64,000 nt of DNA, from positions 682,001 to 746,000 of the forward strand of contig NZ_CP039291.1 of assembly GCF_004798685.1 (NCBI RefSeq). Reading direction: 5' to 3'. Under the pieces are notes generated by a model, which was not told where the DNA came from, ran no database searches, and was given only the letters and a program-made list of their open reading frames with translations. Source of the DNA: Cellulomonas shaoxiangyii (GTDB lineage: Bacteria; Actinomycetota; Actinomycetes; Actinomycetales; Cellulomonadaceae). Positions 44,322 through 54,548 of the stretch are shown in pieces. Each line of letters opens with the position of its first letter. Position 1 is the first letter of the stretch. Made by a program: the position numbers and the translations under genes.

Positions 44322-45167
44322 TCAGCCGCCGAACGGCAGGACCGGGGTGCCCGGCACGTCGACGCGCACGCGGAACAGCGCGCCCGCCTCGGGCTCGGGG
44401 TCGTCGAGGTTCTCCCGCGACGTGCTGATGTACAGGTCGCGCAGGTCCGGCCCGCCGAGCGTGCACGCCGTCACGAGCCGTACGGGCACGTCGACCTCGG
44501 CGAGCACCTCGCCCCCCGGCGAGACGCACCGCACGCGGCCGTCGCCGTTCAGCGCGACCCAGACGTTGCCCGCCGAGTCGACCGTCAGTCCGTCCGGGCT
44601 CTCGTCGTCGCCGCCGGTGAAGAACGGCCGCCGGTTCGCCAGGCGCCCGCCGACGACGTCGAACACGTCGGTCCGGCCCGTCGACGTGTCGTCGTAGTAG
44701 GCGCGGGTGCCGTCGGGGGAGAAGTCGATGCCGTTGGAGATCGTGACGTCGTCGAGGACGACCTCCACCTCCAGGTCCGGCGTGATCCGGTAGAGGTTCG
44801 CGCCGCCGGGGGTGACGTCGTAGGGCATCGACCCGGCGTACAGGACGCCCGCCGGGTCGCAGCCGCCCTCGTTCATGCGCACGCCGGTGTCGGACCACAG
44901 CTCGGGCAGCGGCGTCGGCGCGGCGTCGGGCCCGTCGGCCAGCCCGAGGCCGCGCTGGAGGCCGACGACGTACCCGCCGCGCGTGCGCGGCCGCACGAAC
45001 GCCGCGACGTCCCCGACGTGCAGCCGGTCCACGGACCCGTCGTCGCGCAGCGTGAGCAGGTCGCCGGCCAGCATGTCGACCCAGCGCAGCCCTCCCCACG
45101 TCGGTGACCAGCACGGACCCTCGCCGTGGTAGGCGACGGCGTCGGTGACCTGCTCTGCTCGCAGCAC
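44322..45167 (-). CDS. SMP-30/gluconolactonase-family lactonase
   Basis: The 281-aa six-blade beta-propeller has the metal-binding residues of the family: Glu16 (HGEGPCW), Asn99-Glu100 (MNEGGCDP), Asn145 (ISNGIDFSPDG) and Asp192 (ESPDGLTVD). These enzymes open aldonolactones to sugar acids with a divalent metal. With the FGGY kinase it could feed a sugar-acid pathway. The GTG start has AAGGAG about 4 nt upstream. The substrate is unknown. Confidence 0.92.
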   Translation of the reverse strand: MLRAEQVTDAVAYHGEGPCWSPTWGGLRWVDMLAGDLLTLRDDGSVDRLHVGDVAAFVRPRTRGGYVVGLQRGLGLADGPDAAPTPLPELWSDTGVRMNEGGCDPAGVLYAGSMPYDVTPGGANLYRITPDLEVEVVLDDVTISNGIDFSPDGTRAYYDDTSTGRTDVFDVVGGRLANRRPFFTGGDDESPDGLTVDSAGNVWVALNGDGRVRCVSPGGEVLAEVDVPVRLVTACTLGGPDLRDLYISTSRENLDDPEPEAGALFRVRVDVPGTPVLPFGG

Positions 45168-45366
45168 GGTGCTCCTTCGGGTGGGCGCGTGCACCGAGCC
45201 TGACCCGCCCGGCGGCAGGACGCACGCCGGGCGTCGGCCCCGGCGGCCGCGATGGGCCAGGATCGTACCGACGGCGCGTGCCCGACCCCGGGCGCGCCGA
45301 CCGGTGGCAGGGTGGCGCTGCCGTGCGCCCGCCCCCGATCGCCCCCCTCGACCCTGGAGCAACGTC

Positions 45367-47280
45367 GTGCCCCTGACACGCCACCTCACCCGCGCCGCCG
45401 GCACGGCCGTGCTCGCCGCGGCCCTCTGGGCCGGTGCGGCGCCCGCGACGGCCGAGCCGCCGCAGCGGCTGGCCGGGGAGGTCAGCGACACCGCGGGGGT
45501 GCTGCGCGACGAGGCCGCCGTGCGGGCCGCGCTCGACGAGCTCGCGGACACCACGGACCTGCAGCTGTTCGTCACGTACGTCGACACGTTCGACGGCATG
45601 GACCCGGTGACGTGGGCCGACACGACCGCCGAGCGGTCGAACCTCGGCACGGACGACATCCTGCTCGCCGTCGCCGTGGAGGACCGCGTGTACCAGGTCT
45701 CCGCCGCCCCGGACCTGTCGCTCAGCGACGCCGAGCTGCGCGACGTCGAGACCGACCACATCGAGCCGCACCTGCGCGACGGCGACTGGGACGGCGCCGC
45801 GATCGCGGCGGCCGGCGCCTACGCCGACGCGACCCGGCCCAGCGGCACGCCGCGCGTCGTCGTCGCCGTCCTGGGCGTCCTCGTGCTGGTCGGTGCCACG
45901 GCGCTCGTCGTGCGGGCCGTGCGCCGGCGCCGCGCCGCACGCGCCGAGCTGTCCGCGCTGGAGGACCGGGCGTCCGTCGCGTTGGTGCGCACGGACGACG
46001 CCATCGCGACCTGGGCGCGCGAGCTCGACTACGCCGAGGCGGAGCTCGGCCGCGAGAGCCTCGGGGACCTCCCGGCGGCCCTGCCACCGGCCCGGGACCG
46101 GCTCACGGCCGCGTTCGCGGCGCGGTCCGCGGCCGACGACGCGGACGACGACGCGGCCCGGCGCACCGCCCTGACCGGGGTCGTCGCCACGTGCGAGGCC
46201 GTGGCGGCGACGATCGCGGAGAGCACCGCCGCCCTGTCCGGGCTGCGCGACCTGCACACCCACGCCCCGCAGCTCCTGGGCGACCTCGCGGCCCGCGCCC
46301 GGCACGTCACCACGGACGCCGGCGCCGCCGCCGAGCAGGTCGAGGCGCTGCGCACGCGCTGGGCCGCGTCGGCGACGGCCGCGGTCGCGGACCACCCGGC
46401 GCAGGCGGAGGCGCTCGCGGCCGAGGCGGCACAGGTCGTGGCGCGCGGTCAGGCGGCGCTCGAGCCCGACCGGACCGCGGCCGTGCAGGCCGTCGGCGCC
46501 GCGGACGAGCTGCTCGACCGCGCCGAGGCGCTCCTGGAGCAGGTCCGCACCCGCGCCGCCGACCTGGAGGACGCGCCCGCGGACGTCGCGAGCGCCACCG
46601 CGTCGGTCACGGCCGACCTCGACGACGCGCAGCGGCTGGGCGGTGACGACCCTGCCGTGGCGCAGGCCGCGGCACGGGCACGGGAGGTCCTCGCGCTCGC
46701 CGGGGCCTCGCTGACCGGTGGCGACCCGATCGCCGCGCTGGCCGACCTGGCGCAGGCCGAGGGTGCGCTCGACGCGGCCCTCGTGCCGCACCGCGAGCAG
46801 CAGGAGCGCCTGCAGCGTGCGCGCCGGCGGGTCGACGAGCAGCTGCCGCGGGTGCTGCGGGACATCGACACCACCGAGAGCCTCGTGCGCGCGCACCGCG
46901 GCACGGTCGGCGCGTGGGCGCGCCAGCAGCTGTCCGAGGCGCGCGAGCAGGCCCGCGTGGCCGGCGCGCTCAGCGACCCGGTCACGGCCGTCGCGGCGCT
47001 GGACCGGGCGCAGCAGACGGTGGCCGCCGCGCAGCGGGCGGCGCGGCAGGAGATCGAGGACGCGCGCAGCGACGCGGGGGGCGTCGGGTACGGCGGTGGC
47101 TCCGGCGGCTTCGGCTTCGGCTTCGGTGGCGGGTCCGGTGGCGGGTACCGAGCGTCGCGGAGCCGGTCGTCGTCCTCGTCGTCGCGCTCGCGGTCGGGCT
47201 CGAGCTCGCGCCGGTCGAGCGGCGGCCGGTCGCGCGGCTCGTCCGGCCGGAGCCGGCGGGGCGGCGGCGGCCGCTTCTAG
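45367..47280 (+). CDS. TPM-domain membrane protein with coiled-coil and Gly/Ser/Arg-rich tail
   Basis: The 637-aa protein has a signal peptide (~1-29) and a TPM domain (~35-155, DTAGVLRDEAAVRAALDELADTTDLQLFVTYVDTFDG). One transmembrane helix follows (~161-185), then ~380 residues of alanine-rich helical coiled coil. A low-complexity tail of FGFGFGGGSGG and RSRSSSSSSRSRSGSSSR type ends GGGGRF. TPM domains are linked to photosystem repair in plants and to envelope or surface processes in bacteria; the biochemical role is unclear. A single predicted helix places the coiled coil in the cytoplasm. GGAG (45355-45358) before GTG 45367. Confidence 0.88.
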   Translation: MPLTRHLTRAAGTAVLAAALWAGAAPATAEPPQRLAGEVSDTAGVLRDEAAVRAALDELADTTDLQLFVTYVDTFDGMDPVTWADTTAERSNLGTDDILLAVAVEDRVYQVSAAPDLSLSDAELRDVETDHIEPHLRDGDWDGAAIAAAGAYADATRPSGTPRVVVAVLGVLVLVGATALVVRAVRRRRAARAELSALEDRASVALVRTDDAIATWARELDYAEAELGRESLGDLPAALPPARDRLTAAFAARSAADDADDDAARRTALTGVVATCEAVAATIAESTAALSGLRDLHTHAPQLLGDLAARARHVTTDAGAAAEQVEALRTRWAASATAAVADHPAQAEALAAEAAQVVARGQAALEPDRTAAVQAVGAADELLDRAEALLEQVRTRAADLEDAPADVASATASVTADLDDAQRLGGDDPAVAQAAARAREVLALAGASLTGGDPIAALADLAQAEGALDAALVPHREQQERLQRARRRVDEQLPRVLRDIDTTESLVRAHRGTVGAWARQQLSEAREQARVAGALSDPVTAVAALDRAQQTVAAAQRAARQEIEDARSDAGGVGYGGGSGGFGFGFGGGSGGGYRASRSRSSSSSSRSRSGSSSRRSSGGRSRGSSGRSRRGGGGRF

Positions 47281-47324
47281 CCACCCGGCCGGCGGGCGCG
47301 TCCCGGACCGCCTCGCGGCACCGG

Positions 47325-47330
47325 CAGGAT
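47325..47330 (+). promoter_or_regulatory. -10 element CAGGAT, possible leaderless ABC-F transcript
   Basis: CAGGAT, 6 nt, then ATG 47337. The first base departs from TAnnnT, so this is weaker than the other cases. Confidence 0.35.
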
Positions 47331-47336
47331 GGAGCC

Positions 47337-48983
<1,647 letters not shown>

Positions 48984-49026
48984 GCCGGCGACGGTAGCGC
49001 CCGGCGTGCGGGCCCCGGGCGGCCGG

Positions 49027-49054
49027 GTCGCGGGACGCCGCCCGGCCCCGCGAC
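49027..49054 (+). terminator. Hairpin after the ABC-F gene
   Basis: The 8-bp stem GTCGCGGG/CCCGCGAC with a 12-nt loop lies 44 bp after the stop. Confidence 0.5.
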
Positions 49055-49062
49055 GGCGTGGG

Positions 49063-49068
49063 TAGGGT
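49063..49068 (+). promoter_or_regulatory. -10 element TAGGGT, leaderless lacI-type gene
   Basis: TAGGGT, 6 nt, ATG 49075; no SD. Confidence 0.6.
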
Positions 49069-49074
49069 CGGCCC

Positions 49075-50121
49075 ATGACTTCCAGGCGGCGCGGCGCCGC
49101 GCCCGTCACGCTCAAGGACGTCGCCGCCGACGCGGGCGTCTCGGTCGCGACGGCCTCGCAGGCGCTGGCCGGCCGCGGCCGGATGACGGACGTGACACGC
49201 CAGCGGGTGCGCCTCAGCGCCGAGCGCCTGGGGTACCGGGCGAACGCGTTGGCGCGCGGCCTGCGCACGGGACGCACGCAGGCGCTGGGCGTGCACCACC
49301 AGAGCGCCGCGGCGAGCCTGGCCACGGCGTACTTCCGCGACTTCCTGGCCGGTGCGATCGAGGCGGCGCACCGGCACGACCACGACCTGGTGGTGCTCTC
49401 GTCGGACACCACCCGCCCGCGCACGTCCGCGCCCCGGGTCGACGGCGTGGTCGTCGTGGACCCCATCGCCGACGACCTGCGCGCGCGTGAGCTGATGGAG
49501 ATGCCGGTCCCCGTGGTGGCGGGCGAGCACGTGCCGGCGCACATGCCGCCGTGCGCGGTGGTGGCCGCGGACCACGCGACGGCGGTGCGGACCGTGCTCG
49601 ACGCCGCCGCGGCGGCGGGCGCGCGCCGGCCGCTGCTGGCGGCGCCGGACGAGAACAGCGGCTGGGGCAACCTGCTGCGCGAGGTGGTCGTCGCCTGGTG
49701 CGCGGAGCGGGGGACCACGCCCGTGCTGGTGTCCACGCAGTTCGCCACCCGCTCGGTCGACACCGAGCGGGCGCGGCTGACCCCGGTGCTGGTGGCACAC
49801 CCGGAGGTGGACCTGGTGGTGGGGGCGTCGCCGTTCGCGGCGCTGGGCGCCCTGCAGGTGCTGCGCGCGCTGGGGCGCACCCCCGGCGGCGACGTCCTGG
49901 TGGCCGCGTGCGCGGACGGGCAGGGCCTGCGGGAGGAGGACCCGCCGGTGACGGCCGTGGAGCTGCCGGCCCACGCGCTGGGCGCGGCGTGCGTGGAGCG
50001 GCTCGTGTCGATGCTCGACACCGAGGGTGGCGCCGACGCGGCCCTCGGCACGGTGCAGACGGTGCCCGCCCCGGTGCACCTGCGGGCCTCCACGTCGGGC
50101 GCCGTCGGCGTGCTGCGCTGA
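49075..50121 (+). CDS. LacI-family regulator of the ureohydrolase locus
   Basis: The 348-aa protein has helix-turn-helix TLKDVAADAGVSVATASQALAG, hinge ANALARGLRTGRTQALGV and a LacI effector domain ending PPVTAVELPAHALGAACVERLV. It is encoded 139 bp upstream of, and parallel to, the two ureohydrolase genes, with two AAATCG-type operator candidates in between. LacI proteins almost always sense sugars, while the genes it adjoins look like guanidino-compound hydrolases and peptide/nickel-class importers. The effector is therefore an open question. Confidence 0.92.
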   Translation: MTSRRRGAAPVTLKDVAADAGVSVATASQALAGRGRMTDVTRQRVRLSAERLGYRANALARGLRTGRTQALGVHHQSAAASLATAYFRDFLAGAIEAAHRHDHDLVVLSSDTTRPRTSAPRVDGVVVVDPIADDLRARELMEMPVPVVAGEHVPAHMPPCAVVAADHATAVRTVLDAAAAAGARRPLLAAPDENSGWGNLLREVVVAWCAERGTTPVLVSTQFATRSVDTERARLTPVLVAHPEVDLVVGASPFAALGALQVLRALGRTPGGDVLVAACADGQGLREEDPPVTAVELPAHALGAACVERLVSMLDTEGGADAALGTVQTVPAPVHLRASTSGAVGVLR

Positions 50122-50124
50122 CGA

Positions 50125-50135
50125 GAAATCGTTTC
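50125..50135. promoter_or_regulatory. Operator candidate O1 (GAAATCGTTTC)
   Basis: GAAA/TTTC arms around TCG, 4 bp after the lacI-type stop and 126 bp before the first ureohydrolase. It shares AAATCG with O2. Confidence 0.5.
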
Positions 50136-50227
50136 ACCAGCGTTACGTCCGGCGCGGGTTCGCGTGTCCGCGTATCGCTCTGTGGGCGCGGGCGTTAAAC
50201 CTGCGTTACCGACTCGGACAAGCATGG

Positions 50228-50239
50228 TAAATCGATTAA
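50228..50239. promoter_or_regulatory. Operator candidate O2 (TAAATCGATTAA)
   Basis: A near-palindrome around ATCGAT (50231-50236), the only AT-rich patch close to the gene. It lies between where -35 and -10 would be, so an occupied site should block the promoter. Confidence 0.6.
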
Positions 50240-50248
50240 GCACGGCCC

Positions 50249-50254
50249 TACGTT
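50249..50254 (+). promoter_or_regulatory. -10 element TACGTT, leaderless ureohydrolase transcript
   Basis: TACGTT, 6 nt, ATG 50261; no SD. O2 is immediately upstream. Confidence 0.55.
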
Positions 50255-50260
50255 CCTGCC

Positions 50261-51520
50261 ATGAGCACCGAGCACGCCGACACCCCCGGCCCGGACGCCG
50301 GGCACGCCGGCCACGACCACGAGGGCCAGCCGCACACGCACGGTCACGACCTGTGGCCGGAAGGGTTCTGGGAGCAGCCCCGCCGCCTGGGTGAGGGCCT
50401 CGAGGGGCACGGCGCCGTCGACGACCACAACGTCGGCCGCACGCCCGGCCTCTTCCACGTCAACCGCCGCCACGGCGGCAGCCACTCGGGCATCCGCACG
50501 TTCGCGAAGCTGCCCATGGCGCTCACGCCCGAGGACCTCGTCGCCGCGCAGGTCGACGTCGCCGTGCTCGGCGTGCCGTGGGACTCCACCGCCGGGGGCC
50601 GCTCCGGCACCAACCACGGGCCGACCGCGCTGCGCACCATCCCGCACTTCGGCAGCTACGGGTTCCCCAGCCAGCACCTCGACGTGCGGGTCAACCCCTT
50701 CGACGTCCTGACGATGTGCGACTACGGGGACTCCCCGATCCACGTCGGCAACACCGCGGCGACGTTCGAGTCGGTCCGCAAGTTCGTCGGCACGGTCGTC
50801 GGCGCCGGCGCGATCCCGATCATCATGGGCGGCGACCACGCCATCACGTGGCCCGCCGCGACCGCCGTCGCCGACCACTACGGCCACGGCAAGGTCGGCA
50901 TCGTCCACTTCGACGCGCACGCCGACGTCGGCACCGACATGCACGGCGCGCTGGCCTCGCACGGCACGCCCATGCGCAAGCTCATCGACTCCGGCGCCGT
51001 GCCGGGCCGCAACTTCGTCCAGGTCGGGCTGCGGGGCTACTGGCCCGACCAGGAGACGCTCGACTGGATGGACGAGCACGAGATGCGGACCCACTTCATG
51101 GCCGAGATCGACCGGGACGGGTTCGACGCCGTGCTGGACCGCGCGGTCGACGAGGCGCTCGACCAGGCGGACCACCTGTACATCTCGCTCGACATCGACG
51201 TGTGCGACCCGGCGTTCGCGCCCGGCACCGGCACCCCCGTGTCCGGCGGCATCACGTCCATCGACATCCTGCGGGCCGTCCGCCGCCTGTCCGCCGAGGT
51301 CGGGATCGTGGCGATGGACGTCGTCGAGGTGGCACCGCCCTACGACAACGACGGCGAGATCACGGTGCTGCTCGCCAACCGGGCGATCGGCGAGGCGATG
51401 ACCGGCACGGCGATGCGCCGCCTCGGCCTGACGGGCGCCGACTACCTGGACCCGCACGCGCTGAACCTCGACGCCGACGGCGCCCGCCGCACCCAGGTGT
51501 TCCGCGACCGGCAGGCCTGA
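50261..51520 (+). CDS. Ureohydrolase (agmatinase/guanidine-hydrolase superfamily), His-rich N-terminus, paralogue 1
   Basis: The 419-aa protein has a His-rich N-terminal tail (His at 5, 15, 18, 20, 25, 27, 29) and an extension to ~95. The arginase-fold catalytic domain has all dimetal ligands: His193 (GGDHAITW), Asp218, His220, Asp222 (HFDAHAD), Asp311 and Asp313 (SLDIDVCDP). The family hydrolyses C-N bonds of guanidino compounds, releasing urea or ammonia. Usual agmatinases are ~300 aa; the extra ~100 residues resemble the Ni2+-dependent guanidine hydrolases. Paralogue 2 follows 82 bp downstream, and peptide/nickel-type transporter genes continue the same strand. The substrate is not determined; agmatine is a less likely alternative. 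Confidence 0.88.
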   Translation: MSTEHADTPGPDAGHAGHDHEGQPHTHGHDLWPEGFWEQPRRLGEGLEGHGAVDDHNVGRTPGLFHVNRRHGGSHSGIRTFAKLPMALTPEDLVAAQVDVAVLGVPWDSTAGGRSGTNHGPTALRTIPHFGSYGFPSQHLDVRVNPFDVLTMCDYGDSPIHVGNTAATFESVRKFVGTVVGAGAIPIIMGGDHAITWPAATAVADHYGHGKVGIVHFDAHADVGTDMHGALASHGTPMRKLIDSGAVPGRNFVQVGLRGYWPDQETLDWMDEHEMRTHFMAEIDRDGFDAVLDRAVDEALDQADHLYISLDIDVCDPAFAPGTGTPVSGGITSIDILRAVRRLSAEVGIVAMDVVEVAPPYDNDGEITVLLANRAIGEAMTGTAMRRLGLTGADYLDPHALNLDADGARRTQVFRDRQA

Positions 51521-51602
51521 CCCCGCCCGCCGGACGCGCCCCCACCGCAGCCGCGCCCCCCGCACCCGCGCCCCGCACGACCGACACGAACGCGAGGACC
51601 CC

Positions 51603-52808
51603 ATGTCGCACGACCACGACCACGGCCACGACCACCACCACGACCTGGCCCCCGAGGGCTTCTGGCAGCAGCCGCGCCGGCTCGGCGAGGGCCTCGAGGG
51701 CCACGGGGCCACGGACGACTTCAACGAGGGCCGCGCACCGGGCCTGCTGTTCCCGAACCGCAAGAACGAGGGCGGCTTCTCGGGGATCCAGACGTTCGCC
51801 AAGCTCCCCGTCGCGCTGACGCCCGACGACCTGCGCGCCGCGAAGGTCGACGTGGCCGTCCTCGGGGTCCCGTGGGACTCGACCGCGACGGGCCGCAGCG
51901 GCACCAACCACGGCCCCCTCGCGATCCGGGCGTGCGACTACAAGGGCGGCTACGGCCGGCCGCACTTCTCGCTCGACACGCACGTCGACGCGTTCGAGGA
52001 GCTCGTGATGGCGGACTACGGCGACGCGCCGATCTCCGTCGGCAACACCGCGCGCACCTTCGAGCAGGTCCGCAAGTTCATCGGCACGGTCGTCGACGCG
52101 GGCGCGATCCCGATCGTCCTCGGGGGCGACCACTCCATCACGTGGCCGTCGGCGACGGCCGTGGCGGACCACTACGGCTACGGCAAGGTCGGCATCGTCC
52201 ACTTCGACGCGCACGCCGACACGGGCTCCGACATGCCGGGCTCGCTCGCGTCGCACGGCACGCCGATGCGCCACCTCATCAACTCCGGGGCGGTGCCGGG
52301 CAAGAACTTCGTCCAGGTCGGCCTGCGGGGCTACTGGCCCGAGCAGGAGACGCTCGACTGGATGGACGACCAGAAGATGCGCACGCACTTCATGGCCGAG
52401 ATCATCCGCGACGGCTTCGACAAGGTCCTCGAGCGGGCGGTCGACGAGGCGCTCGACCAGGCCGACCACCTGTACATCTCCCTCGACATCGACGTGTGCG
52501 ACCCGGCGTACGCGCCCGGGACCGGCACGCCCGAGCCGGGCGGCATCACCTCCAACGACATCCTGCGCGCGGTGCGCCGGCTGGCCGCCGAGGTCGGGAT
52601 CGTCGCGATGGACGTCGTCGAGGTCTCCCCGCCCTACGACGACCGCGGCGAGATCACGGCGCTGCTGGCCAACCGCGCGGTCCGGGAGGCGATGACCGGC
52701 ATCGCGATGCACCGCCAGGGCATCACGGAGCCCGACTTCCTGCACCCCTACGCGATCGGTCTCGACGCGGACGGCAACCGCCGCAACCAGGTCTTCCGCC
52801 GCGCCTGA
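51603..52808 (+). CDS. Ureohydrolase, His-tailed paralogue 2
   Basis: The 401-aa protein begins MSHDHDHGHDHHHD, with seven His in the first 13 residues, which is a metal-binding tail. The remainder is closely similar to paralogue 1: whole stretches such as VQVGLRGYWP and DQADHLYISLDIDVCDPA are identical. All ligands are kept: His177, Asp202, His204, Asp206, Asp295, Asp297. Substrate-loop residues differ (CDYKGGYGRPHFSLDTH here, IPHFGSYGFPSQHLDVR in paralogue 1), so the two may differ in specificity or form a hetero-oligomer, as in metformin hydrolase. GAGGA (51593-51598) precedes the ATG, so unlike paralogue 1 it uses an SD. Confidence 0.88.
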   Translation: MSHDHDHGHDHHHDLAPEGFWQQPRRLGEGLEGHGATDDFNEGRAPGLLFPNRKNEGGFSGIQTFAKLPVALTPDDLRAAKVDVAVLGVPWDSTATGRSGTNHGPLAIRACDYKGGYGRPHFSLDTHVDAFEELVMADYGDAPISVGNTARTFEQVRKFIGTVVDAGAIPIVLGGDHSITWPSATAVADHYGYGKVGIVHFDAHADTGSDMPGSLASHGTPMRHLINSGAVPGKNFVQVGLRGYWPEQETLDWMDDQKMRTHFMAEIIRDGFDKVLERAVDEALDQADHLYISLDIDVCDPAYAPGTGTPEPGGITSNDILRAVRRLAAEVGIVAMDVVEVSPPYDDRGEITALLANRAVREAMTGIAMHRQGITEPDFLHPYAIGLDADGNRRNQVFRRA

Positions 52809-52868
52809 AGCTCCGAGCCGCCCCCCACGGCCCGGCACCCTGCGTTCCCCATCGAGAGAGGGCTTCTG

Positions 52869-54506
52869 ATGAACCCACGTACGACGCGTGTCCCGGCCGC
52901 GGCGCGGCTCCCGCTGGCACTGCTGACCGTCGGCACCCTGGTGCTCACCGGCTGCTCGGGCGGTGCCTCCACCGGCGGCGGCGGCGGGGGCGAGGGCGGC
53001 GCGGCACCGACCGACGGCGTCCTGCGCCTCGGCGTGCTGAACGACATCGGCCAGCCGCCGGACCCGGACGTGTACTACTCCGGCAACGGCCTCGCGATCA
53101 CCACGAACACCTACGAGGGGCTCGTGCGGTACGAGGCCGGCAACCACGACGAGGCGGCGATCGTGCCCGCGCTCGCCGAGTCGTGGGAGGTGAACGACGA
53201 CTTCACGCAGTACACGTTCGTGCTGCGCCAGGGTGTGACGTTCCACGACGGCACCGCCTTCGACGCGAGCGCCGTGGGGGCGTCCTTCGACCGCCGCAAG
53301 GCCGTCGACGCCGGGCCGGCGTACATGGTCCAGGGCGTCGCCGACGTCGAGGAGGTCGACGCCCACACGGTGCGGGTCACCCTCACGGAGCCGAACTCGG
53401 CGTTCCTCGACTACCTGGCCTCCCCGTACGGCCCCCGCATGATCAGCCCGACCGTGCTCACCGAGCAGGCGGGCGACGACTCGGCGCAGACCTACCTGTC
53501 GACCGCCTCGGCCGGCACGGGGCCGTACGAGCTCACGAAGGCCGTCGTCGGCGAGGGCTACGAGCTGACGTACTTCGAGGACTACTGGGGCGACCTCGAC
53601 CCGCAGTTCACGACCGTCGAGCTGCCCGTCTACACCGAGATCTCCGCGATGCAGCTCGAGCTCGAGAAGGGCGACCTGCACGCACTGCTCTCGGCCGTCC
53701 CGACCGCGTCCCGGCAGAAGTACCTCGACTCCGAGGAGCTGGAGGCGTACGCGCTGCCGTCGTTCCAGGTCGGCGTCCTGTACATGAACCCGAACCGTCC
53801 GCTGCTGGCGGACGCCGAGGCGCGCCGGACGCTGTTCGAGGGCATCGACTGGACGACCCTGGTGGACCAGGTGACGGGCGTGGGCTCGGTCCCCGCCGAG
53901 GGCTACTACCCGAAGGGTGCGCTGCCGGCCGACGTCGACTCGCGCGAGCTCGTGCACGACCCCGCGGCCCTCGAGGCCTGGGTGTCCGGCCTGCCTGAGG
54001 GCTCGGAGATCCAGATCGGGCACAGCGCGGGCGGCTCGGACGCCGAGCAGATGGCGAACATCATCGCCGCCCAGCTGCAGGCCCTCGGCATGAAGGCCAC
54101 GGTCACGAGCCACCAGTCGTCCGAGGTCTTCGGCGACTTCCCGGAGCACCCCGAGGACGCCCCCGACGTGCTCGTCTCGCCCGGGACGTGGCCGGACTCC
54201 AACAACGCGTACATGCACGGGCACGTGTTCTGGGACCCGGACGGTGGCCTGAACCACCTGCAGTGCTCGGACGAGACCACGACGACGCTGCTGAGCGAGG
54301 CGCTCACCACGGGGTCCGACGCCACGTACCTCGCGGCGGGCGAGGCCGCGTACGCGGCCGGGTGCGCCCCGACGTTCTCCTGGACCACCGACTTCATGGT
54401 GGCCCAGGGCTGGCTCGCCGGCGTCGAGGAGGCCCACTCGATCGCGGCGCCCGCGACGCTGGACTTCGCGCACCTCCGCGTCGACGAGACCGCCACCTCC
54501 GAGTGA
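52869..54506 (+). CDS. Family 5 (peptide/nickel-class) ABC substrate-binding lipoprotein, system 1
   Basis: The 545-aa protein has a lipobox VLTGC (Cys29), a Gly-rich linker and the family 5 fold. TYEGLVRYE, FVLRQGVTFHDGTAFDASAVGASFDRR and STASAGTGPYELTKAVVGEGYELTYFEDYWGD are the standard signatures. The class covers DppA, OppA and NikA; ligand residues cannot be read off. It is 60 bp after the ureohydrolase pair with SD GAGAGAGGG. It likely captures the substrate of the hydrolases. A hairpin follows and may lower expression of downstream genes. Confidence 0.94.
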   Translation: MNPRTTRVPAAARLPLALLTVGTLVLTGCSGGASTGGGGGGEGGAAPTDGVLRLGVLNDIGQPPDPDVYYSGNGLAITTNTYEGLVRYEAGNHDEAAIVPALAESWEVNDDFTQYTFVLRQGVTFHDGTAFDASAVGASFDRRKAVDAGPAYMVQGVADVEEVDAHTVRVTLTEPNSAFLDYLASPYGPRMISPTVLTEQAGDDSAQTYLSTASAGTGPYELTKAVVGEGYELTYFEDYWGDLDPQFTTVELPVYTEISAMQLELEKGDLHALLSAVPTASRQKYLDSEELEAYALPSFQVGVLYMNPNRPLLADAEARRTLFEGIDWTTLVDQVTGVGSVPAEGYYPKGALPADVDSRELVHDPAALEAWVSGLPEGSEIQIGHSAGGSDAEQMANIIAAQLQALGMKATVTSHQSSEVFGDFPEHPEDAPDVLVSPGTWPDSNNAYMHGHVFWDPDGGLNHLQCSDETTTTLLSEALTTGSDATYLAAGEAAYAAGCAPTFSWTTDFMVAQGWLAGVEEAHSIAAPATLDFAHLRVDETATSE

Positions 54507-54513
54507 GCGGGCC

Positions 54514-54548
54514 GCCTCACCGCGCGGCCCCCCGCCGCGCGGTGAGGC
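54514..54548 (+). terminator. 13-bp hairpin after the binding-protein gene
   Basis: Perfect stem GCCTCACCGCGCG/CGCGCGGTGAGGC with a 9-nt loop, 7 nt after the stop. It probably acts as a partial terminator that leaves the binding protein in excess, because the next genes have only short leaders. Confidence 0.75.

Noticed and set aside
50122..50260. Guanidine (ykkC/mini-ykkC) riboswitch upstream of the ureohydrolases
   Set aside because: I looked for the conserved ACGG/ACGR hairpins and AGGGUUCCG-type core and did not see them. The region is short and the predicted transcript is leaderless.
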